In this document: positions 37,501 through 48,526 of the stretch, piece after piece
Layout: every line of letters starts with the position of its first letter
How positions within the stretch are numbered: the first letter of the stretch is position 1
Source of the DNA: Burhinus oedicnemus
Taxonomy: Eukaryota; Chordata; Aves; Charadriiformes; Burhinidae
Assembly: GCA_008921705.1 (NCBI GenBank)
Contig: VFFE01007486.1
Span: forward strand, 4,223,044-4,287,043
Direction of reading: 5' to 3'
DNA: 64,000 bases
Made by a program: the position numbers and the translations under genes
The notes under the pieces: generated by a model
The model's database searches: none
Seen by the model: only the letters and a program-made list of their open reading frames with translations
Told to the model about the DNA's origin: nothing

Positions 37501-40500
37501 GCAGAGGGCTGTCTGACAGTTCTTGTTATAACCTGGAATTATTTTTCCTAGTTTGTACTTCATACTGGAAGGCATTCGACAAGTGCAGTATCTCGGGCAA
37601 ATTTAAGAAAACAATCAACAGGGAAGTTCTATGAGAATTTCAGTTCAAACATGTTAACTTTTGTAACCTTTATGTGGTGGTGTAGTATTATTATTACAAA
37701 AAATAAGATTTACAGAGAAACCTTTTGAATTTCTATGCCATAGACAGCTCCCTATTTATGCTTAAGTTGTGCTGGATATGATTGCAAAGTCAAATCACTT
37801 GGTCAGCCTAATACCAGAACATTGCATTACCATGGTAGTGACTGAAGGACAGAAAATACACAACATCACTGATTCAGATTGTTAGGGATGTTTTATGTAC
37901 TGTCATGGCTTTGTAGGTAAAATAGCTCATCTAAAAATATATGTAAGGAGCAAGACTTGGAGATGAAACCTCACTCAGAGATTTCCAAAAGCCTAAAAAT
38001 GCGGCAGCCTGAGTTCCACAACTAGCTATTGGAAGCAATAGGAACTTGGAGGGATAGAAGCAAATCTTGTGGAGGAGTGTGCCATAGACAGCAGCCTACC
38101 ATCAAGGGAGAGCACAGGTGGCATGGAAAGCATCTTTCCATTTCGGTTTTCTTTTCCTCTGAGAGAAAGTGTAACTAGAAAAGAAGGAGGCATACAAACT
38201 TTGGGATACCATCAAGACTCTTCAAAGATTTTGAAAAAATTAGTGAGAGGATGTTTAATCTGGAACAAAGATGGAGAGAATCCTTCCCGGTATTGCTGGC
38301 TAGTCAGAGCATTCACCTCAGCAATGACAGCAGCAGATCAGGGAGGTGAACATGAGCCAATTGCTCCAATCAGTGTTCTCTCCCCAGTCTGTATGAATTA
38401 CTATTAATAAAACATGAAATGCCTTCAAGAACAGTATAGCCAAGAGCCTAGTGTCAAGTTGAAGCTTGTTCATTCTCATAAAAAGAGCTGATTTAGAAGA
38501 AATGGCATTTTCTGGCAAGAACACACTATAGAAGACCTCTCAGTCAGCTTTGTTTTAAACACAACACAATCTGTAAAAATGGAACAAGAATTGACTTTAA
38601 CGGGAGAACCAAAAAATCAAAATGTCTCTTTCCAAGGCCATCTTCAGTGGGTCTACTTCCACTGACAACAGTAAATTTCAGATTAGATCTACAGAACCAA
38701 ACAGTTACATCCTGTAAAAAAAAAAAAAATAGACAGAAGAAAAGCATTTGGGTTGCCTCAGCTTTTATATTGTTGTTATCCTTTAAGCGCATCACTTCAA
38801 CTTTGTCAGTCGTTTTCTTTCTTTCCTGTTTTCCTCTCTACTTTCTGTCTATAATTTCTATCTACAGAATAATCTTTTTTTATGAGAACTTTGTTGCTCC
38901 ATTTATGCAGTACTTCATTCAGTAACCCAGATTTCGTCACTAGCAACAAATAATAAATATATTTATATATGTATGTCTTGGCAATGCTCTGTCTGGGCAG
39001 ATACTGTAAGGATGGGACTTGAATGTGTACATTTGCTGCTTCTTGGCCTTAACTAGTACTTTGCCATTAGTTCTATTCTCTGCTAATGCTGTACCTTTAT
39101 TTCCTTCTCTATCTTCTAAGCCTTCTTACCTATCATCACAGTGAACACTGCTAACTTTGTGATTAAAATCTGACAGAGACATGCAAAAACATGTTGATTT
39201 TATCTATGTCAGGAAAAGTGACAGGGAGCACCAAGTCACAACGAGAAACGAGGACCCATCAAGGACTGAACCCACACAGTTGGTCTGAGCTCGATTGTGC
39301 TCAGAGATCAAAAAGAGATGAAGAAGCTACCTGTTGGCATAAGCACAGGCACAGACGCTTGGCTCGAGGGAGAAGGGGCAACAGTGGGTTGGGGCAGTCT
39401 ATGTGGAGACAGGTTATAGTAGATGTTCAGAAACAAGCTAAGATTTCAACCTCTGCTTGGTATGAATCAGACAAAAATGCTTTGAAAGAGATCTGGAATC
39501 CTGTAACTTGCTTTGATTCTTGATTTTTTGTCATGTGGTTACTTCTCAGCTGTCAGGTATAATTTAATTTCCCCCTAGGAGGAAGATTCTATTTTACCAA
39601 AACCAGCTAATCTCTTCTGTGATTTTTACACAATGCAAAAAATCATACAATTATGTCAGGTGAACTATTTTTGCAGAGTTGGGGAACCTATACAGAAGTA
39701 AAGTGCTGGTTTCTTTATTATTATGCAATCTTCTTCTGTTAGTTTTACTCATGAATTTCAGCCTCAGAAGTGCCAAATCCTAACCTCAGCTATAACCATA
39801 TAATTCACATGAAGTCATTAGTAACTGCCCGACTTTAGAGACCTGCTTCTTTTGTCAGAATAGCAGTTTCCAGATTTATGATTTACATCATTTTCTTATT
39901 TAAATACCTTCCTTATGGAGGCATCAGATCTGTGGCTCATGTTGCACTTCAAAGATGAGGAGTAACATAAGAATGACTCTCTATCTTCCACTGCCTCTGA
40001 AAATGTAAAGAGACTGTGAAGACAGTATAAGGAACTTCTTCACAGGCAATTATAAAACATGTGTTTAGCAAGTTTGGACTTGCATGCTCTGTGTTGTAAA
40101 ACTTGGTAATGTGCTGAAAATGTGTGAGAGTGTGCTCTTTTGTCAGTCTCTGTATATGTTTGGGGGGGTACTAATGGTGGGACGGGGTCAGAAGTGGAGA
40201 AGCTTCCTCCCACCTACTTATCTTTACAGTTCTCCAGGGATATGCATCTGCTGAGGCACCTAAACTGTATGGAACAAGTGAGTTACTCATTACAGATCTA
40301 GCAGGGAATATGTTGGAAATTTTGGGCTTTTCTCTGGCCATATAGTTGCATGGGACACACAGACACTAACTTGAGCAGTGCATTTTATTTATTCTTACAC
40401 AAGACATTATGTATGTCAGAAGTACTCAAGACATGATTAAAAATGTTTTTTTCTATATGGTGTCAAATTGTGTCTGACCCTAATGGCACAAAAATACACA

Positions 40501-42296
40501 AGTAATATCTCCATTCCCCCATATCCGTATAGATGTCTGGTCTTAATGCTCACCTAGCACGGAAGGCTGTGAGGCTTGTGACACCGCAAGTGCCTCAAGA
40601 TGATAGCCATCTCCTTCTGCTCTCCTCACAGGCCATCATGGCAACATCCGAGCTCTGAATACACTCCCCAGTGCACTAAACAGAGCTTGTGCTTCCCCTT
40701 TCTGCTTTGCCAGTTGAAGAGACAAAGCAGGACGGAACTATAATTCCCATCTCTCTGCAAAGCACTACATGTATTCAGGGGGGAAAATCCGTTTTGTGAA
40801 AGACCATTGGATTTCAGCATTCTTTTCAGCATTTTTTTTTTTATTCCAGTTTGGAACAAACCCTCCAAAATTTGAAATTCCTCATGTGGTGGGGGCACGG
40901 AAAACCAAACAAATAAAAGATAGTTTCCATTACAATGCATGATATGGGTAATTACCTCTACCTCTTATTTAGGCAAAAAGGTGTTTAACGTCAAACATTT
41001 CATTCTGTAACTGTAGCGCATTAATTTTGATATTGTCAGGGCCCATTTCTGTTTTAATGAAAGAAATTATGGTGGTCATGATTACAGGAAGCAGTTGTCT
41101 TCTGATGCCAAATGGCTCCATCAAGGCTTTCTCAACAAGTCTTGGTTATATCACTTGGTAGTCTTGTTTTTTCCCTAGGGAGGAGGGAATAGACTGTGGC
41201 TCAGCCTAACACAACAATGAAAGGGTGCAAAAACCCCATAAAGATCCTTCAAAGTCATTTACAGCAGTATGAACTGGGTGGGTCACGGTGGGTCTTCACC
41301 CAAACAAGCAAAAGGGCCTCCCTGTTAGGAGAAGAAAGGGACAGAGACCCAGTTCTGTTCTGCCCTCTTTGAAGTGTCATAATTAGGGCTGATCTGCTAC
41401 GAGAAGATAAGCGTTCTCAATCTAGTTAAAAATCACATTAGCTTGCTCTCAGTGGAAACCAGAAAGGCATTTTATGACATAATATTAAAAATCCTTTTTG
41501 GGTCTTCTCTGGGAGTAACACCAACCATTACTCAAAGGCTCTCTCCAGTCCAAATCAGGCTTTTTTTTACTATTTTTATCATTCATTTCTAGAGCTATAA
41601 TAAAAAGCATGAAAAATGCCTGTTTTCTGGGATGAACTGGAATGGCTCCTAGAGGATTTAATTGGTGATAACTTATGCTGGAAACGCATGCTTGAAATAG
41701 TGTTTATAAATATCCCACTTAATGGAAAAAAAAGTTATGAGTGGTGATAGAAATCTGTCTGGCAGAAAATAATATGTTATCTGCCAGCAAGTACAGATTC
41801 CCAGTACAACTGCAATGCGGGTCCAGCTGTGTTAAAAAGCCATATATTAAGAGTAATTAAAATACTATAAATCATCACTCAAAATGGTTTACTCCAGAGG
41901 TAGTCTTCTGAGTCAACTGCTACTGAAGCTTGGGAGGAAACTAGAAGGCCAAAATAAAAGGTTGAAATCAGAGAAAAGAATTCAAATAATTACTTTTGAG
42001 AAGAATCAATTTCTTTAAACTTATTTCTTAAAAGCACTGATTCTCTCCACTAATAAAAGGATAAAGCCAGTGCCTGGGGGTGAAAAATGCCACCAAAAGA
42101 CCACTTTCAGCTGATCCATAAGCAGTCTGACAAGACTTTAGCGGAAAAATCTTAGCTTTCCCACACATTCACAACTTCTTCAGAAAGTCTGCCTATTATA
42201 GTAAGGTTACACAGTGTAGTGCTATTGATTTCCTCTGAGGAGTATGCCTCCATAGTAATTTAATTTTATTCCAGTTTATTTACGTCTATTTTTCTC
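34553..42296. other. Unrecognised noncoding sequence
   Basis: Nearly 8 kb with no recognised repeat family and no convincing exon. The 112-residue ORF at 38069 and the 110-residue ORF at 39191 have no recognisable domains and ordinary AT-rich codon content. A 13-A run lies at 38717. The AT-rich, repeat-free part at about 41380-41720 also looks like possible conserved noncoding DNA. Confidence 0.5.
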
Positions 42297-42334
42297 ATAT
42301 ATATATATAAATATATGTATGTATGTATACATAT
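42297..42334. repeat. AT/GTAT simple repeat
   Basis: (AT)n passes into (GTAT)n and ends GTATACATAT. Imperfect microsatellite. Confidence 0.85.
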
Positions 42335-42589
42335 TTCCCAATGAAAGGGAAGCTAGCACTAACTGAAACATATCCTCAACGTCTGTCAGCAGCTGTAACA
42401 AGACTTAACTACAACTGAATACCAAAATGGGGTGAAAAATTCTCTCATGGCAAGCAGCATTTTTGCAGGACATTTGATACGCAATATTATGTGCTATAAA
42501 CTGAAGTAAAACAGAAACAATCAGCTTGATGACATATACCACATCTGGGTCATGGGCAGCTTGACAGTGTTTTTGCCTTGAGCCGTAGC

Positions 42590-42900
42590 CGTGTCAGCTC
42601 TAATGTGACATTTAGCATATTAAACCATGAACATATGACACATCTTTAGAAATCCTTATTGTCTAAATAGCCTATTTTTACATGCATAATTGCCAACAAC
42701 AGTAAATAAAATTCAACGTGAAGTGACATTTTGTAAGACTTTATCAATTTTGTCCTGTGGCATTGGTCTTGCACATGCTATAGAACACAAGGCATATCAT
42801 GCATTGTTTTCCTTTAAATCCTGCACATTATATTTAATTGACATTATATTTAATATTCAATGCTAATTGTAACAAGGAATGCGAACTTTTCCTGGGATTT
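42590..42900. promoter_or_regulatory. Candidate conserved noncoding element (composition only)
   Basis: AT-rich, non-repetitive DNA with clustered homeodomain-like and octamer-like cores (ATGCATAATTG at 42683, ATTTAATTGACATT at 42832, AATGCTAATTG at 42859). No ORF or repeat signature is seen. It includes a 16-bp direct duplication ACATTATATTTAATTG at 42825-42856. Alignment to other vertebrates would be needed to call an enhancer. Confidence 0.25.
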
Positions 42901-43707
42901 TCCTTTTTATTTTCAAGTCCTTTGGACAGTAAGTTACTGTGTAAAATCCCTGTAAGTGCAGTAATTTATGACAAAGAGTAGGGAGACTTAACTTGGAAAG
43001 AATCAATATCTGCATGTGACATCATTGCAGTGTGTAGCAGTAGCTGGATAACACATCTGGTGATGTTTAAATCCCTAAGACTCCGGAGTCAACAGTTTGA
43101 CATAAGGCACCTTTTAAGTTGATTAATTTGGGGACTCAAATGGGTTCTTTGAAGAAAATAGAACATGTTATTTTTTCAATTCATAGTGATATTTGTTCTA
43201 AATTTAAAGCAAAGCATGAATCTTCCCAGGTATCAAGCTTCAAACTCTGTTGATAAAAGACATAATTGCTACGTATTTCATTTTAGCATTCTAGTATTCC
43301 CGTTTATTACCAGTCTTCCTTGTTTGTTCAAAATATACTCCTACATAGGAAACCACACTTCCAGTATAATTATCTTACTAAGTAATAGTATGAGAACATC
43401 AAATCCAGACTCTGGAATTTCTTGGGAAGGTTTAGATCTTGATTCTGATCAAAGTTAAAAGGAACATGGTTTTAGCTTGGGTGTTCAGCCTGGTGAGATT
43501 CTGATATCAGTCTGTAGCCTTGAAACATCTAATGGATATGAGTGATTCCTCCTCAGCACAGTTCTGTGACTAAAACACCTGTGACATTTTATAAAAATCT
43601 AATTTTTTTTGCCATTTCTACTAGTACATACAGCCCTCATAAGAAAACATTTCCCAGCCTTACATCTGTAATGTCATACACAACATAAATGAGGAATTGT
43701 GCATTTG

Positions 43708-43772
43708 ACATGCACACACATATTTTTTTAATATATATAAATATGTATATATGCACACACACATACATACTT
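43708..43772. repeat. Imperfect AT/CA microsatellite
   Basis: TGCACACACATA, a T run, (AT)n, GTATATATG, then (CA)n and CATACATAC. The mixture of units suggests an old decayed microsatellite. Confidence 0.85.
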
Positions 43773-44299
43773 AAAAGCACCAACCATTTATTCTATGCAA
43801 CTGCATTAGCCAGAATTTAGCTAAATTAACATTCAAAATTAAGAAAGGTCATGAAATTGGATGGGAGGTACACCTCAGTTTTGGTTTTTAACTGAAAATT
43901 TGAGCACTTATTTGCAGCTCTCAGAAGGTTTTAGTACTGGGCCACTTGACACGTGTCAGCTCTGTGACTGATATTGTAGAGCTTAATCAGGCTTTTTAAG
44001 AAGACTGATTGTTTTGGTGACAGTCACGAGGGCTGAAAGTACAAAGACGTATCTCAACAGGTGAAGGAAGAAGAATAGGCTCTCCTCAACTTCTTATTAA
44101 GCTGAGCCATTTCTTTATTGGAACAACAAACAGTTATGCCAGCAAAAGATGTACTGATAGAGATTCAGGGATCTACTTAATAAAAACCATACTTGGTCAT
44201 ATAGGTTAAGCTTTGTTTAAAATAAGAGGGTATATGAGGGGGAAATGTGTATGTATACCTCTACATGGGGAAGTTATTTAGCGAACATCTTTGACAGGG
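43773..44299. other. Unrecognised noncoding sequence
   Basis: No gene or repeat is recognised. The last 40 bp may belong to a decayed outer arm of the inverted repeat that follows. Confidence 0.45.
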
Positions 44300-44515
44300 C
44301 TGTTATTGCAATGTGCACCTGTCTTTTACTCTAATGCAGATAACACCATAGACAAATGGTTAGCAGAGAAAAATATCTCTTGACATCCTTATATCTATGG
44401 TGTTGTCTGCATTAAAAATGGAGTGCTGCTACACAGTCTTTAGTGTTACAAAGACTAAAACTCTTGCCTGTACCTGTGTGATAGAATAGCAGGATAGCGC
44501 ACATTGCAATAACAG
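44300..44515. repeat. Nested inverted repeat, three-way-junction fold
   Basis: Three pairings are visible. P1: CTGTTATTGCAATGTGC (44300-44316) pairs perfectly with 44499-44515. P2: 44332-44354 pairs with 44392-44414 over 23 nt with two non-Watson-Crick positions; its arms start TAATGCAG and end CTGCATTA. P3: AGTCTTT (44435-44441) pairs with AAAGACT (44450-44456). Inside P2, AGAGA and TCTCT (44365-44380) give a further small stem. Together they form a three-way junction on either strand. Weaker complementarity may continue outward to about 44262 and 44562. The pairing is seen directly. Interpretation as a decayed foldback or MITE-like element, or as a structured RNA, is inference. Confidence 0.8.
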
Positions 44516-45748
44516 TAGCAGGTGATAAAAGTGCTAACATATTCACATTGTCAAGATTATCTCTGTGTCATACTTTGTGTGGCTTGGAGCTTCTTCATCT
44601 TATTATAAATTCACTGCTTGAAATACCTTAAACACACATGATTTCATACAGAATTATTTATCTGATATCCTGCCAAAACTGCATCTGCTGTTACAGAAAC
44701 TTATTTTTTCATTTAATCACAGGAAGCTTCGTAACATTCCTTCCCTCTGTGTAAATCAAGAGAATTTAGCATCAATGACCAGCTGATGATCCCTTTGTTC
44801 ACAGACATTAGTTTGCTTTTTGCTGTTCCTACTCTCCAGATTGGCAGTGCCTCCCAAATCCAGCTTCATGAAGAAGACAGTGGAAGTTATAACTATTGTT
44901 TATTCACATTTTTTAACGAATATCTGCATTCTGCTTTCTCCTCGAGCTTGTTTGTATAGATCTTTGGAAGAAACTCTATAACCTGCATCTTTCTCAAAAA
45001 AAGAAGTTCTAGCCTGACCGCAGTTCTGGCCTTTTCGAAGCAGCAAAACTAAAACGGCACAGCAGGGCCATGGAAGAGGCCAGGGGCTGGATGATCATGA
45101 TGGTACATTCTGATCTATTGAAAAGATTTTTGGATAGAATAAAGACAAGAAAACAATTCCGTTAAGTAACTATGTTTCCTTTGCTACTCTTGAACTAGAT
45201 GACCAGATAACTGTGGTACACTTCAACGTTGCAATCAGGTCAGTACTGTGTAACTGCTCAGAAAGTACCTGGTGCATTTTACAGTACTGAAGTGATTGTG
45301 TTCTGAAGTTTGATTTACTTTCTTGGTTCATTAATGAAGTATATAGTTAAGTTTTGAATAATACAAACCCAGAAGTTTCTCAGCCACAACTTTGTGCTAA
45401 AATTGGTCTTAACTGAAAAGAACTGAAATTTCTTATACAGTTTGATATCTGTAACATGTTTGTGTTAAGAGAAACAAGTATGGAAAATGAGATCTACCTG
45501 TTCTAACTGAGCCAAAACAAAGCAGACTCATCTTTTTCAGAAGAATTTACAAGTTTCCAAACTATCATATAGAACAGAAGTTTTAAATTTTTTTTTTTAG
45601 TTCCGTGATATATATTACCTTATCTGATACATAGCTTAATATTACTTATGTGCTGGGAACAATTATTTTCAATAATAACTAGTAACAGTAGTTTCATATA
45701 CTAAGTAAGAGTGTATAAAATGTAAATTATTTCTGTTTTCTTCTTTAG
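44516..45748. other. Unrecognised noncoding sequence
   Basis: AT-rich unique DNA with no recognised repeat. A T run lies at 45588-45598. Confidence 0.5.
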
Positions 45749-45792
45749 GATTTCATGGATGTTGCTTTGTGAAAGTTTTCTATTGCCAGCTG
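45749..45792 (+). other. Exon-like 44-nt segment with strong splice signals
   Basis: TTTCTGTTTTCTTCTTTAG precedes the segment and CTGGTAAGTT follows, both close to splice consensus. Two of three frames are open; one reads FHGCCFVKVFYCQL and another ISWMLLCESFLLPA. Neither resembles a protein that I know. It could be a microexon, a noncoding-RNA exon or a chance pair of sites. Confidence 0.2.
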
Positions 45793-48483
45793 GTAAGTTC
45801 TGGCTGACTTGATAAAATTATAGGCTGTTTCAATGTGCTGAGAGACAGCTGTGAGTTGATTAAGGCTTTATGAAGTACCTGCTAAGGCAAGAGAGAGCCC
45901 CAGTCATGCTGGGACTTTAAATGTGAATGGTGAGTAGTATTGGCTGAAGCTGACACAAATGATTCCTCCAACTATATATATACACAAAACCAAAAAAAGA
46001 AGAGATGAAAAAATATGACAAGATCAAAAGGTCATAACTGACAAAGTGAGAAATTTTCAAAAAGAATAAAAAGGATTTAGGTCTTTCACAAGAATAAAAA
46101 GTGATGGACTAAAAGGATAATCAAAGAGCTGTGCTTATATAGCAGAAGAGACGTATTTAGCTGCTGGACCATCTGAGGTCAAAGGAAGTTTATGTGGAGT
46201 GGAGAAAAAAAGAGAGATGCAAGCAGACAAACTCATACACTGCCTGATTTGAAAGGGAGATCCTAGGAGGACAGCAGATGCTCAGGAGCACAGCTGACCG
46301 CAGGACTGACTAACAACATGGAGCTTGGGATGGGATGTTGCCAGATTACTGTGCAGCCCCTCTGTCAGCACTGGGGCTGCCTCTGGGCTCACAGGGAGTC
46401 AGCCTAACCCAGCAGGAAGAGAGTTTCAAAGCTGCTATCCGAAGAAGGGAAAATTTGCCTCACTGGTCTTCCCATCCCCACCATGCTGTGCTTCAGTTCC
46501 CCAGGTTTACAATGAGAGTAGAGATGTTTGCATAACAGCATAAATAAAAGGACAGAAATGGTACTTGTTGAGTGTCACTGTTACAGTATATAGCAGAATG
46601 CCCACAAGCATTTGGGTTTGTATTGTAGATAAGATTTCTGTCTTAGCTTACAAGAACATTTGAGGATTTTATTACATACCCTTTATCTCCTAATTCTTGA
46701 CTAGTAACAGACTTTAACCTTATAACTTATCTACACTTCGATTATTAATGTGTCAGGTGTGTTCCCTAATTTCCTTTGTTCTTCTAGGACATTATTTTAA
46801 TTTTCCACAGAACATTTGTTTCTGCATCTGTAACTATGTTCAAGAAAGAAGCAATAAAGTAATTTGCTTTTTAGAGTTAACTTAATTTATTACATCACCT
46901 CTGCATGTTGTATGTCTCTTTCCATGATTATATTAATCCATTTTAAACTGTTGATCTTATCAAGCTAAAACAAATTAATGTAAACAGCTGAACAACAGAT
47001 TTCAAATGTGGGATTAATTTAATGTAAATTTCAGTTTTATTTGCAAAGTCTTGGTATTTTGTCACCCTTCCTTGGCCTTAACTTGCTGTATTTTGATTTG
47101 GAAATCATTCTATACAAATGGCTTCTTAACATCTTTATCCTTTAGAAGAGGACTGTTGTGTTGCTTGATAATTTGTTCTAGTTAAAAACTGAGTGAGGTT
47201 AATAATTTTTTTCAGTAATGGGCTTTCTTTCCATTGAATACAAAGAGCTACTGAAAAATAACTTTTTTTTTACTGGAAGCACTTTCTGCAAAAATATTTT
47301 GTTTTCAATAAGACCTGATGGAAATATATTTTATGGGATAAAATTATTTTAGTGGAAATATTCTCAAAGGAAAACAGTACCGAAACCAGTTTTAACAATG
47401 GAACAGTTTTGTCAAAATAGAGACTTGGACACGGAGGAAAGTATGGTTGACGGTTTTTATTTTATTTAAGTTGGAGTTATAAGTATGTGTAAAGTGACTG
47501 TCAGCATATTTTGTTATTTTCTGGCCATGGTAATTTTTTTCAGTGACAATCATATTTTGTTGCAACATGTCCCTAACTTCTCATTTTTATTGGTAGGCAT
47601 TATAGGCAATACTCTCATGAGGTCATTTTCTGGTTAAAAAGACAAAAGAAATATCTCTCAACATACCTACTACATATTAGTCATTGAACTGTATAAAAAT
47701 GTGTATAAGCCCACGCTTTGCCAGTAATAAAGAATGAGGAAATTAAAGGGATTTAAAAAAAAATCCCAAACCTTAGTATAAGAAAACATCCGTGTCTTAG
47801 TTTGATTCCTGTAATCTCCCCATATCTTTCTTTTTTGCTAAAAATCCAACTGCAAGTTTTCTTGTTCTCCAGCTGCTCTGCCACTACATCACACTGCCTC
47901 CGAGGACCATCTCATTGACTTGCTGTCTTTTACCACATCAAACTCCTTTCCCCACTTGTTTGGCTTCAGGAAGGCTCCAATTACCCTGTTTTCCTACTTT
48001 CCCATATTTTTCTGTCACCTTTCCTCTACAGCAAACAAAATACTGTAACTTGTCAAGGGTAAGCCAGAGCAAGTAAATTAATTAACAAGTCAGCATTAAT
48101 AAATTGCCCCAGGCTGGTTGCAGACAGGCACTGCAGAGTGCCTGAACACCGCAGCGGGTGCGAGGGGCAACGATGCCTGCTCAGAGCCCCACTCCAAAGA
48201 TGCCTCTGGCTTCATCCCGTGACACACAGCTCAGTGCCGCTGGCCCAAACCTCCCAGACTGAGCCGCCCAAGAGATGCTGCTGGCCACTGCTGATACGTG
48301 GAAACGTTAAAGCAATTTTAAATCAATATAAATTCAATACAAATGGAAGTTCTCATTCAGACTCACGCAATCTCCCTGATTGTGTGAGAGTTTCCCCTGC
48401 CCATCTTGGGATTTGTTTTGCTCAGTCCCTCATAGCAACCTGGTATCTGTGGAAATAACAGAGAAATCAGAAAATATTCGGTG
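45793..48483. other. Unrecognised noncoding sequence
   Basis: No gene is recognised. A small GC-richer patch at 48110-48300 contains a perfect 8-bp-stem hairpin (CAGGCACT / AGTGCCTG, 48125-48144). Short ORFs at 46325 and 48138 have no recognisable features. Confidence 0.5.
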
Positions 48484-48526
48484 TTCAAAGAAATACATAC
48501 ATGCATACAAATATATATATATGCAT
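48484..48526. repeat. Imperfect CATA/AT simple repeat
   Basis: ACATACATGCATAC is followed by an (AT)n run ending ATGCAT. Short decayed microsatellite. Confidence 0.75.

Noticed and set aside
40556..40625. Minus-strand segment bounded by AG and GTGAGC, open to a stop at the donor
   Set aside because: No polypyrimidine tract precedes it and the frame ends at the donor itself.
48125..48144. Hairpin CAGGCACT-GCAG-AGTGCCTG
   Set aside because: The stem is only 8 bp with a 4-nt loop and no T-run or other RNA context.
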